A model generated the notes under the pieces. It saw nothing but the letters and a program-made list of their open reading frames with translations, did not search any database and was not told the origin of the DNA. Shown piece after piece: positions 1 through 6,006 of a stretch of 15,236 nucleotides of DNA. Position 1 is the stretch's first letter; each line of letters starts with the position of its first letter. This stretch comes from Alphaproteobacteria bacterium (lineage in GTDB: Bacteria; Pseudomonadota; Alphaproteobacteria; UBA8366; GCA-2717185): contig JAESSL010000067.1 of NCBI GenBank assembly GCA_016764135.1, forward strand, positions 1 to 15,236, in the 5' to 3' direction. The position numbers and the translations under genes are program-made.

Positions 1-208
1 AATCTCGCCGACGAATGACGTTAACAAGATTACCGACAATGGGATCGCCATGAACTGGCGCGCCGGGACTGTTTCTCGAGCCAAGACTTTTGATTCTTCT
101 CGCGATCCCTATATCAGGATAATTCAGGGGTCCGAGTCCAGACAAATTGTATTCGCCCTGTTTTCAGCGTACGCTATTGACCCTTCAGCAATATCAGGAG
201 ACATGAAA

Positions 209-1099
209 ATGGCGGAGTTGGCCGGAACCGCAGCGCAGCCACGCGCGTATGCCCGTATTGACGTACAGCCTATTGCTGGCGCATTGGGCGCAGAAATACG
301 CGGCGTTGATATCGCTGGTGGGGTGGATGATGAAACCATGGACGAAATTCATCGCGCCTGGCTGGAGCGGCACGTCATTTTCTTTCGCGATCAAAACCTG
401 ACGCCCAACGATCATATCGCCTTTGCGCGACGTTTTGGCGACATCCATCCGCATTTGCTGAACAAGGGGCTGGATGGATTTCCTGAAATCGTCGAGGTGA
501 AAAAGAAGCCCGACCAGAAGCTGAACAATGGCGGTCGCTGGCATTCTGACCAGATGTACACGCCCAAACCCGCCAAGGGCACCATGCTCTATAGTCGCGA
601 ACTACCGCCACTCGGCGGCGACACGATGTTCTCCAATTTGCATCTCGCCTATGAATCTCTGTCTGACGGATTGAAGAAGACGCTGTCGGGGCTGACGGGC
701 GTCAACAATGGCGACAGCCGCAATCACCCCTCAGGGCTCACGCGCATGGAGCGAATCAAGGCGGGCATTGGCACCATTGCGCAGATCGACCCCGGGAACG
801 CGCAAATTGTATCCTCGCATCCAATCGTGCGCACCCATCCGGAAACCGGTCGAAAGGCGTTATATATCGGTTCTCATACCGAACGCTTTGACGGATGGAG
901 CACGGAAGAAAGCACGCCGCTGCTGGATTATCTGAAAGAACTCACCCATCGGCCTGAATTCACCTGCCGCTTCCACTGGTCGCTGAATACGCTGACATTC
1001 TGGGACAATCGTTGTACGCAGCATTTTGCGATCAACGACTATCACGGCCATCAACGATGCATTCACAAGATCATGATTCAGGGCGACACACCGTTCTAA
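209..1099 (+). CDS. TauD/TfdA-family Fe(II)/2-oxoglutarate-dependent dioxygenase
   Basis: Predicted cytosolic non-heme iron oxygenase that couples oxidative decarboxylation of 2-oxoglutarate to hydroxylation of an unknown substrate. The TauD/TfdA family acts on taurine, alkyl sulfates, phenoxyacetates and related acids. From the ATG at 209 the protein has 296 residues, normal for the family. The facial triad is visible: H112 and D114 in WHSD, and H272 in WDNRCTQHF. R283, eleven residues later, matches the 2-oxoglutarate carboxylate-binding arginine. The N-terminal motif GAEIRGVDIAG (about 27-37) is typical. Start choice: AGGAG at 196-200 sits 8 bases before this ATG. An ATG at 203 is too close to it, and an in-frame ATG at 50 would add 53 residues of unconserved sequence. 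The gene converges on a CoA-transferase and is not in an operon within the window. The family is sure; the substrate is unknown. Confidence 0.93.
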   Translation: MAELAGTAAQPRAYARIDVQPIAGALGAEIRGVDIAGGVDDETMDEIHRAWLERHVIFFRDQNLTPNDHIAFARRFGDIHPHLLNKGLDGFPEIVEVKKKPDQKLNNGGRWHSDQMYTPKPAKGTMLYSRELPPLGGDTMFSNLHLAYESLSDGLKKTLSGLTGVNNGDSRNHPSGLTRMERIKAGIGTIAQIDPGNAQIVSSHPIVRTHPETGRKALYIGSHTERFDGWSTEESTPLLDYLKELTHRPEFTCRFHWSLNTLTFWDNRCTQHFAINDYHGHQRCIHKIMIQGDTPF

Positions 1100-1111
1100 C
1101 AGCGCAATCCG

Positions 1112-1126
1112 CCGGGTTATTCCCGG
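1112..1126 (+). terminator. weak hairpin after the dioxygenase gene
   Basis: CCGGG, loop TTATT, CCCGG. The hairpin begins 12 bases after the dioxygenase stop, and the stem can extend by two C-G pairs past a G-A mismatch. No run of T follows, so this is only a candidate terminator or mRNA 3'-end stabiliser. Confidence 0.25.
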
Positions 1127-1238
1127 AGGCGGGGCGAAACTGAGGGCGGCGACGTTAACGCCATAAAGCGATAACATCGACGCCAATTACTGTCTCAGAT
1201 ATATGAACAAGACCGGACGACGCCCTGAAATGACGAAT

Positions 1239-1255
1239 GGGGCGTTAACCGCCCC
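1239..1255. terminator. bidirectional terminator candidate between convergent genes
   Basis: A perfect 6-bp stem, GGGGCG/CGCCCC, with loop TTAAC lies between the convergent dioxygenase and CoA-transferase genes. It starts 7 bases past the CoA-transferase stop. On + it is followed by the T-rich stretch TTCATCATTATTTT; on - it is followed by ATTCGTCATTT. It could serve both genes, but neither side has an unbroken T tract. Confidence 0.42.
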
Positions 1256-1262
1256 TTCATCA

Positions 1263-2516
1263 TTATTTTACAATGCTGTCTGTCTTCAATTCCGCCACCG
1301 CGTCGTCGTCCAGATCAAGCCAGTCACGCAGGACTTCGTCGGTGTGTTCGCCCAGCATCGGCGATGGTTTTATGCGCGTTGGTCGACCGTCCACCCGTAC
1401 CGGCCAGGTCGGCATCTTGAACGGCTCATGAACCGAGTGCTCCATTACCTGCATGATGCCGCGCTGTTCGAAGGTGACGTCGTTGTTCAGCTCCAGGGTA
1501 TCCAGCACCGGACCGATGGGAATACCCGCCGCGCCGATTAGTTCCATCGCTTCGAACTTGGTTTTAGTACGGGTCCAGGTGTTAACGATCTCGTCGACCT
1601 CCGGCTCGTTCGCCGCACGGTCTTGCGGCGTGTCGTAGCGTTTATCGCCAATAAGGTCCTCGCGCCCCACCACTTTCAGCAGCCGGTTCCAGTGTTCCGG
1701 GTTTGCCGCGCTCGTCGAAATATAAACGTAGTCATTCGACCCACCGGGGGCGCAGGCAGACAACCCCTTCGGCGCGGAATGGGAACCCGCAATTTTACTG
1801 CCCGCGCGCCCGGCGGGTTTGCCCGTGCGTCCCGTCGTGGCGAAATTGGTGCGCATATAATGCAGGATGGCGTCCTGCATGGCGACTTGCAGATGGCAGC
1901 CCTCGCCCGTTTTTGCGCGCTTGTACAGGGCCGAGGCGATGGTCAGCGCCATCACCATGCCCGTGCCGGTGTCGCCAAGCGTAATCCCCGGGCGGGTTGG
2001 CGGTCCATCCGCCTCGCCCGTGACGCTGAAGGTGCCGCCGGCGGCCTGGGCGATCATGTCGAAGGAGAGGTTCTTCTCATACGGACTCCCTTCGCCGAAA
2101 CCCTTGATTTGCGCATAAATAAGGCCCGGATTGATTTCCTTGACCACGTCGTAGGACAGGCCGAGGCGCTCGATAGCGCCGGGCGCGAAATTCTCGACCA
2201 TGACGTCGGCTTGGCGAATCAAGTCCTTGGCGAGCGCGAGACCCCTCTCGGATTTCAAATTAACCCCGACGGATTTCTTGTTGGCGTTGAAGACATGGAA
2301 GTAATACGGATCGTCATCCGGTTTGCCAGGCCGTAGCCGGCGACCAGGATCGCCTCGGTTTGGATTTTCGACCTTAACCACGTCAGCCCCCAACCAGGCC
2401 AAGGATTCAGTGCACGAAGGGCCCGCTTCAAACTGGGTGAAATCGACCACTTTAACGCCCTCTAAAAAGCTGAAATCGGCGATATTGGCGATGGGTGCAG
2501 ATGTGGTGTCCGGCAT
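1263..2516 (-). CDS. CaiB/BaiF family (family III) CoA-transferase
   Basis: Predicted to move CoA between acyl-CoA and a free carboxylic acid through an enzyme-bound aspartyl anhydride and thioester, as formyl-CoA transferase and CaiB do. The 417 residues match the usual length of about 400. The N-terminal block VVDFTQFEAGPSCTESLAWL and the LGADVVKVE motif (42-50) are characteristic. D153 in SFDMIAQAAGG aligns with the nucleophilic aspartate (D169 of formyl-CoA transferase). Glycine-rich turns around 180-186 and the C-terminal LGEHTDEVL block are present. The start is an ATG, preceded 8 bases upstream by the purine-rich AGGGGGG on the minus strand. Its 3' end converges on the dioxygenase and its 5' end faces an open region, so it is probably transcribed alone. 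Substrates cannot be inferred. Family confidence is very high. Confidence 0.95.
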   Translation of the reverse strand: MPDTTSAPIANIADFSFLEGVKVVDFTQFEAGPSCTESLAWLGADVVKVENPNRGDPGRRLRPGKPDDDPYYFHVFNANKKSVGVNLKSERGLALAKDLIRQADVMVENFAPGAIERLGLSYDVVKEINPGLIYAQIKGFGEGSPYEKNLSFDMIAQAAGGTFSVTGEADGPPTRPGITLGDTGTGMVMALTIASALYKRAKTGEGCHLQVAMQDAILHYMRTNFATTGRTGKPAGRAGSKIAGSHSAPKGLSACAPGGSNDYVYISTSAANPEHWNRLLKVVGREDLIGDKRYDTPQDRAANEPEVDEIVNTWTRTKTKFEAMELIGAAGIPIGPVLDTLELNNDVTFEQRGIMQVMEHSVHEPFKMPTWPVRVDGRPTRIKPSPMLGEHTDEVLRDWLDLDDDAVAELKTDSIVK

Positions 2517-2757
2517 AGCTGGTTCCCCCCTGGCGGGCTGGTGGCGTGAATTTTTGGATAACGTAAGGTGGCTCGGTGAGACGACGAGCTTGCCACAATC
2601 GATACGGTTAAGGAAAGAGCCGGTTCAACGGCGAACAGGTGACCAATCGACTCATATTGTGTTATTGTCATGAACGTCGAGAAATCGGGCTTGGACAATA
2701 CGCCCAGCGTCCCTGTCGAACGGGCGCAAAATAAATCAGGCGCCGCGCGAGGAAACT

Positions 2758-2895
2758 ATGGAACCATTTCGATTTAATACGAAAGACGCTGAACGCGTGC
2801 ACCGAACCCGCGTAGGCCGGTACTATATATGGGGCTCGCTCGCCTTCAGTGTTTCTTTCATGACGATGTGCGTCATCATTATGCTGCTTATCTGA
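2758..2895 (+). CDS. small single-pass membrane protein, 45 residues
   Basis: I recognise no family. The ORF has an ATG with GAGGA a few bases upstream (2749-2753). It encodes a charged, Arg/Lys/His-rich N-terminal segment (about 1-21) followed by a hydrophobic stretch from about residue 22 to the C-terminus, YYIWGSLAFSVSFMTM and then CVIIMLLI. This fits one transmembrane helix with the basic N-terminus inside (positive-inside rule). The TGA stop lies 4 bases from the TAG stop of the convergent cupin gene, the tight packing expected of a real gene. It has no same-strand neighbour to hint at function. An in-frame stop at 2671-2673, with no ATG, GTG or TTG between, fixes the start at 2758. It could be spurious: 45 codons is short, and no conservation can be checked here. 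Confidence 0.55.
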   Translation: MEPFRFNTKDAERVHRTRVGRYYIWGSLAFSVSFMTMCVIIMLLI

Positions 2896-2907
2896 GCCTC
2901 TACTCAG
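2892..2907. terminator. short hairpin spanning both convergent stop codons
   Basis: CTGAG, loop CCTCTA, CTCAG, a 5-bp stem. The TGA of the small membrane protein is in the left arm and the cupin gene's TAG (minus strand) occupies the last three loop bases. There is no T tract. It may act as a minimal convergent end or be coincidence. Confidence 0.22.
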
Positions 2908-3778
2908 CGGCTTGCCGCGGCGCTCCATCCCGCGATTTTAAATGATCTAAATTTGGCAGACGCAGGTGCAGGATCTCTGTTTCCGCCGAGGCTTCCAGCC
3001 TGACATTTTCGCCCTGCGCCACATACAATGTCGTCGCGTTACGCCAGGGTTCGCCCGCAACGACGCCAGCGCCGGATAACACAAAATAGATATCGCGTGC
3101 GCCTGGCGCCGAATACCACGCGCCAGCGTCCAGTTTCAAAAAACGGATCATGGTCTGGCATTCGGTAAAAACACCCAGAGTTTTCACCACCGCGCCAGGC
3201 GAATTCGCGATGGGCAACCAGTCATAATTTTCAGGATCCATGAACACAGGCGCGTCATATCGTGGGTCCGGATAGGTCAACGGACGCTGTTTTGCGTGTT
3301 CCCATATCGCCTGAAAGCCGTCCAGATTGCGCTTGCCCGGCGCATCGTCATTGCGGCGAAAGACGCCATCCTTGAACTCGCCCAACCCGCGCAGTTCTTC
3401 CGTCAGATCGGCCTGTTCCGCGCGTCCGATATAGCCGCTGCCGCTCGCGCCGCCAAATTGCAGCACCAGCACCCCCAACATCTCGCCCTCTTCCTGAGTT
3501 TGCGGTCCATAATGCACCGCTTCGGGATAATAGCCGACCATACCAGGCTTCAAAACGCTGGTGCGGCCATATTTCGCCGTTCCTTCCAACTGAAAGCGGA
3601 TCTGTTCGAAATTGTGCCGGTGACGCGGCGAGAAGCGGCCCGGACTTTGCGCCCAGACCAACGAGAAATTATCGATAGCGCCGGACTCTCCATCCAGCAG
3701 ACGCCGCCATTCGGATACGCCGCCACGATGCGACGTACCCGTCTCAACCGAAACCTGATCGCCTTGAACAATTTTCAT
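2900..3778 (-). CDS. two-cupin-domain protein
   Basis: Predicted cytosolic bicupin, 292 residues from the ATG at 3778. The N-terminal cupin (about 38-110) has motif 1 as RHRHNFEQ, giving metal ligands H53, H55 and E58. It is followed by LKPGMVGYYPEAVHY, whose H89 is the motif 2 histidine, so this domain probably binds a divalent metal. The C-terminal cupin (about 205-276) keeps the fold pattern IYFVLSGAG but has no HxH ligand pair, so it looks catalytically silent. Such proteins include ring-cleaving dioxygenases, sugar isomerases and ligand-binding proteins; no specific match is justified. Start choice: GGGGGG precedes ATG 3778 on the minus strand, while the upstream in-frame TTG at 3790 would translate through that site. 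The gene lies downstream of HPF on the same strand with a 137-base repeat-bearing gap between. Confidence 0.85.
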   Translation of the reverse strand: MKIVQGDQVSVETGTSHRGGVSEWRRLLDGESGAIDNFSLVWAQSPGRFSPRHRHNFEQIRFQLEGTAKYGRTSVLKPGMVGYYPEAVHYGPQTQEEGEMLGVLVLQFGGASGSGYIGRAEQADLTEELRGLGEFKDGVFRRNDDAPGKRNLDGFQAIWEHAKQRPLTYPDPRYDAPVFMDPENYDWLPIANSPGAVVKTLGVFTECQTMIRFLKLDAGAWYSAPGARDIYFVLSGAGVVAGEPWRNATTLYVAQGENVRLEASAETEILHLRLPNLDHLKSRDGAPRQAAE

Positions 3779-3831
3779 ACCGCCCCCCAAAGACTTTTTC
3801 AGGCGTTAACGGTACACCATGTCCCGATCCG

Positions 3832-3846
3832 GGAAAATATTTTTCC
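3832..3846. repeat. perfect inverted repeat upstream of the cupin gene
   Basis: GGAAAA, TAT, TTTTCC forms a perfect 6-bp inverted repeat about 54 bases upstream of the cupin ATG, directly beside a second small inverted repeat, CCCG ATC CGGG (3823-3833 region). It could be an operator, part of the cupin promoter region, or a terminator between HPF and cupin. Sequence alone does not decide. Confidence 0.35.
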
Positions 3847-3856
3847 AACCGGACCT

Positions 3857-3931
3857 CAGCGAGTAGGCCTTCAGCGAGTAAACCTATAGCGAGCTGGCTT
3901 TCAGCGAGCCAACCTTCAGCGAGAATGCCGT
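3857..3931. repeat. 15-bp tandem repeat, five units, starting inside the HPF gene
   Basis: Units on the + strand are CAGCGAGTAGGCCTT, CAGCGAGTAAACCTA, TAGCGAGCTGGCTTT and CAGCGAGCCAACCTT, then a diverged fifth unit beginning CAGCGAGAATGCC (3917-3931). The AGCGAG core is invariant; the tails vary. The last HPF codons and its TGA stop fall at the boundary of units 4 and 5. Read on the minus strand in a frame other than HPF's, the repeat has no stop and encodes pentads of the form xLAEG. The repeat fills most of the gap between HPF and the cupin gene. Confidence 0.9.
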
Positions 3932-4266
3932 TTGACGGCGCCTTCCAGTTTTCGGTCTTTGTCCTGCAATTGCCGCCGAGCGGCGGCGAAGGCGTCGCGG
4001 ATCGCCACATAGGCGTCTTCATGCGCATGATCGTTGCGATGACTATGCGCGACGTTCACTTCCTGATTGCCCGGCAACGCCATATGAATGCGGGTTTCGA
4101 ACAATCCGCCATGGGCCTTGTGATGATTTGGCGCCTGCAACACCACCCGACAGGACGTAATACGGTCATGAAATCGCTCAAGCTTTTGTATCTCAGCGTC
4201 AATTCTCTTACGCGCTGCTTCAGATGATTCCATACCTTCGAAGACAATTTCCGTCACAACCGCCAT
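3916..4266 (-). CDS. short HPF/RaiA-family ribosome hibernation factor
   Basis: Predicted to bind the 30S subunit near the decoding centre and inactivate ribosomes in stress or stationary phase, as HPF, RaiA/YfiA and other S30AE proteins do. The protein has 116 residues: a single S30AE domain without the C-terminal dimerisation domain of long HPF. Family features are an initial beta strand TEIVFEGME, a helix about 15-32, the strand pair CRVVLQAP and LFETRIHMALPG, and the closing helix EDAYVAIRDAFAAARRQL (about 83-100). The basic tail KDRKLEGAVKRHSR suits rRNA contact. The start is strongly supported: AAGGAGG (4272-4278) lies 5 bases before the ATG. A longer in-frame ORF to 4413 lacks this support. 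The gene is divergent from the DUF1326 gene. Its stop codon lies at the edge of a 15-bp tandem repeat, so the C-terminus may be variable. Confidence 0.9.
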   Translation of the reverse strand: MAVVTEIVFEGMESSEAARKRIDAEIQKLERFHDRITSCRVVLQAPNHHKAHGGLFETRIHMALPGNQEVNVAHSHRNDHAHEDAYVAIRDAFAAARRQLQDKDRKLEGAVKRHSR

Positions 4267-4300
4267 TCCAGCCTCCTTAATGTTGCTCCAACGTAAGCGT

Positions 4301-4306
4301 AGTATA
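4301..4306 (-). promoter_or_regulatory. candidate -10 element and inverted repeat for the HPF gene
   Basis: On the minus strand TATACT (5 of 6 to TATAAT) lies 22 bases upstream of the AAGGAGG ribosome binding site, which would give a leader of roughly 30 bases. It is embedded in a perfect inverted repeat GCGTA-GTA-TACGC (4297-4309) that might be an operator. No good -35 hexamer is seen at 16-18 bases, so an activator or alternative sigma factor could be needed. Confidence 0.3.
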
Positions 4307-4456
4307 CGCCAAATAGCGCATTTCGCCTTGAGACATATCAAATTAGGACCAAAGGCCGCCCAAACGAAAACGCCAGACTTGCGCCTTTGGCGGTCGGGGG
4401 ATTTACTAGGCATTCATATCAGGCGCAGGGCGCGATATTCCGCATAGGAGATACCC

Positions 4457-5080
4457 ATGGCGACTCCCGACTGGCGCGTTGACGGCCAATATATCGAAAG
4501 CTGCAACTGCGACTATTTGTGCCCCTGCATCTATACAAATCCGCAGGGCGCCGCGACGCATGATCACTGTTACGCGATGATGGTGTACCGGATCGACAAG
4601 GGCCGTTGCGGCGACGTGCAATTGGACGGGCTGAGCTTCGCCTTTGTCATTCGCTCCGGCAAGGTTATGGCTGATGGCGATTGGGTATTTGCAGCCGTCG
4701 TCGACGAAAAAGCAAACGATGCACAGCGCAACGCCTTGGCCATGATCGCCAGCGGCGAGGCGGGCGGCACGCCGGGCATGATCCGCGACAATCTAGTGAG
4801 CGATTTTCGCGGCGTTGAATACAAGCCTATCAGCTTCACCGCGGACGGGTTGCAGCGCATCGCCGACATCCCCGGCGTATTTTCCTTCGACATCGAAGGG
4901 GTCGCGTCCCGCAACAAATCCGGCGATCCGTATTATATAGACAACACCTCGCATCCGGCGAACACCCGCCTGGCGCTGGCGCGGACAAAGTCGCTGACGG
5001 TTTCAGGCTTTGGCCTGGACCTGACGATGGATGGAGAAGGAAATAACGGTCATTACGCCCCTTTCTCCTGGACCAACTAG
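4457..5080 (+). CDS. DUF1326 domain-containing protein
   Basis: Member of the uncharacterised DUF1326 family, 207 residues, no signal peptide. The family hallmark is near the N-terminus: W6, then ESCNCDYLCPCIY with C16, C18, C22 and C24, followed by H35, H37 and C38 in THDHC. This CxC-xxx-CxC plus HxHC arrangement looks like a metal site or a redox cysteine cluster. The remainder contains a GxWxxAAVVDEKANDAQRNAL-like segment and a C-terminal beta-rich region. The start is set by AGGAG at 4446-4450 before the ATG. The first 17-bp unit of an exact tandem duplication contains the last codons and the TAG stop. The gene is 67 bases upstream of the MBL-fold hydrolase on the same strand and possibly cotranscribed with it. 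Family assignment is confident; function is unknown. Confidence 0.9.
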   Translation: MATPDWRVDGQYIESCNCDYLCPCIYTNPQGAATHDHCYAMMVYRIDKGRCGDVQLDGLSFAFVIRSGKVMADGDWVFAAVVDEKANDAQRNALAMIASGEAGGTPGMIRDNLVSDFRGVEYKPISFTADGLQRIADIPGVFSFDIEGVASRNKSGDPYYIDNTSHPANTRLALARTKSLTVSGFGLDLTMDGEGNNGHYAPFSWTN

Positions 5081-5097
5081 TCTCCTGGACCAACTAG
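5064..5097. repeat. exact 17-bp tandem duplication across the DUF1326 stop
   Basis: TCTCCTGGACCAACTAG occurs twice without a gap (5064-5080 and 5081-5097). The first copy ends exactly with the DUF1326 TAG. The perfect identity suggests a recent slippage event or a sequence held by selection. The second copy is noncoding. Confidence 0.97.
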
Positions 5098-5147
5098 CTG
5101 CCGCCCCGAAATAAATCCGAACAACCAGATTACAAAGGGTTTTCGCC

Positions 5148-5870
5148 ATGTTAGCTTCAACACCCCTGCAAACCGCGATTGTGCCGGTCACCCCATATCA
5201 GCAGAACTGTTCGATCATCTGGTGCACGAAAACCATGAAAGCCGCGGTGATTGATCCCGGCGGCAATCTTGATCGAATTCTGGCGATTGCGGCAGATAAA
5301 GGGGTCACGATTGAGAAAATTTTCATCACCCATGGGCATCGCGATCATGCGGGCGGGGTGGCGGAACTGGCCGAAAAACTTGGCGTCCCGGTCGAAGGCC
5401 CGCATATCGACGACAAATTCTGGATCGACAAGCTGGATACGGTTGAGGAAAAACCCGGCTTCAGCCCGACCAAATCCTTTACGCCGGATCGTTGGTTGGA
5501 GAACCATGACACGGTCACGCTGGGCGATTTGACCCTGGATGTCCGCCACTGCCCGGGCCACACGCCGGGCCATGTGATCTTTTTTCATGAGCCTTCACAG
5601 CTGGCCATCGTCGGCGACGTCATCTTTCGCGGTTCGGTCGGGCGCAGTGATCTGGAGCGTGGCGACCACGACACACTCATAAAATCCATTCAAGAGCAAT
5701 TATGGCCGCTTGGCGACGATGTCCTGTTTCTGCCGGGACATGGCCGGTTGTCCACCTTTGGGCAGGAGCGTCAGGATAATCCCTTTGTCGCGGATTCGGT
5801 GCTGGGCAACCGCTTCGCCGTGGTGGATCCGGATGCCGGACCCAAGATGGGCCCCTCTTTCGACGCTTGA
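5148..5870 (+). CDS. MBL-fold metallohydrolase, YcbL / glyoxalase II-like
   Basis: Predicted cytosolic binuclear-metal hydrolase of the metallo-beta-lactamase fold, closest in motif pattern to YcbL and single-domain glyoxalase II-like proteins that hydrolyse thioesters. Metal ligands are visible: H62, H64, D66 and H67 in THGHRDHAGG, H138 in HCPGHTPGH, D157 in GDVIFRGSVGRSDL, and H198 in PGHG. The GSVGRSDL segment is characteristic of the YcbL group. At 240 residues it is about 25 longer than typical YcbL, the extra being a C-terminal tail after the LGNRF block. An AAAGGG lies about 10 bases before the ATG, a modest ribosome binding site. It may be cotranscribed with DUF1326 upstream. The stop codon sits in the loop of a 6-bp hairpin. 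The substrate is not determinable, but thioester hydrolysis is the best guess. Confidence 0.92.
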   Translation: MLASTPLQTAIVPVTPYQQNCSIIWCTKTMKAAVIDPGGNLDRILAIAADKGVTIEKIFITHGHRDHAGGVAELAEKLGVPVEGPHIDDKFWIDKLDTVEEKPGFSPTKSFTPDRWLENHDTVTLGDLTLDVRHCPGHTPGHVIFFHEPSQLAIVGDVIFRGSVGRSDLERGDHDTLIKSIQEQLWPLGDDVLFLPGHGRLSTFGQERQDNPFVADSVLGNRFAVVDPDAGPKMGPSFDA

Positions 5871-5876
5871 GCGTCG
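5861..5876 (+). terminator. hairpin with the MBL hydrolase stop codon in its loop
   Basis: CGACGC, loop TTGA, GCGTCG: a perfect 6-bp stem whose tetraloop carries the TGA stop (5868-5870). It is followed by CCTATATTT, moderately U-rich in RNA. This could be a compact terminator overlapping the gene end. The next gene starts 136 bases later, consistent with a transcription break. Confidence 0.38.
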
Positions 5877-6006
5877 CCTATATTTCAGGCATTCTGCGCC
5901 CATACAAAACCAACCTGTTTTCAGCAGCGTTTCGACGATTGGCCCTGCAGGCTAATTCTTTTCTGTACGCCTCTGTTTTCAAGGTCTTGAACAAGGAGAG
6001 TCATCA

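Noticed and set aside
50..208. N-terminal extension of the dioxygenase to the ATG at 50
   Set aside because: The extra 53 residues are not like the family, and AGGAG at 196-200 points to the ATG at 209.
1623..2336. A 237-codon open frame on + opposite the CoA-transferase
   Set aside because: Antisense to conserved motifs of a sure gene; Arg/Ala-rich composition with no recognisable domain.
2623..2636. GTTC-N6-GAAC inverted repeat resembling an SOS box
   Set aside because: Spacing and orientation do not fit the alphaproteobacterial LexA pattern (GTTC-N7-GTTC), and the neighbouring genes are not SOS-like.
2670..2777. A 35-codon ORF on + overlapping the start of the small membrane protein
   Set aside because: No ribosome binding site, polar unstructured sequence, and it overlaps a better-supported small gene in another frame.
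3744..4028. Minus-strand frame reading the 15-bp repeat as LAEG pentads
   Set aside because: As a gene it has no ribosome binding site and overlaps HPF and cupin in the wrong frame. It is kept only as an observation about the repeat.
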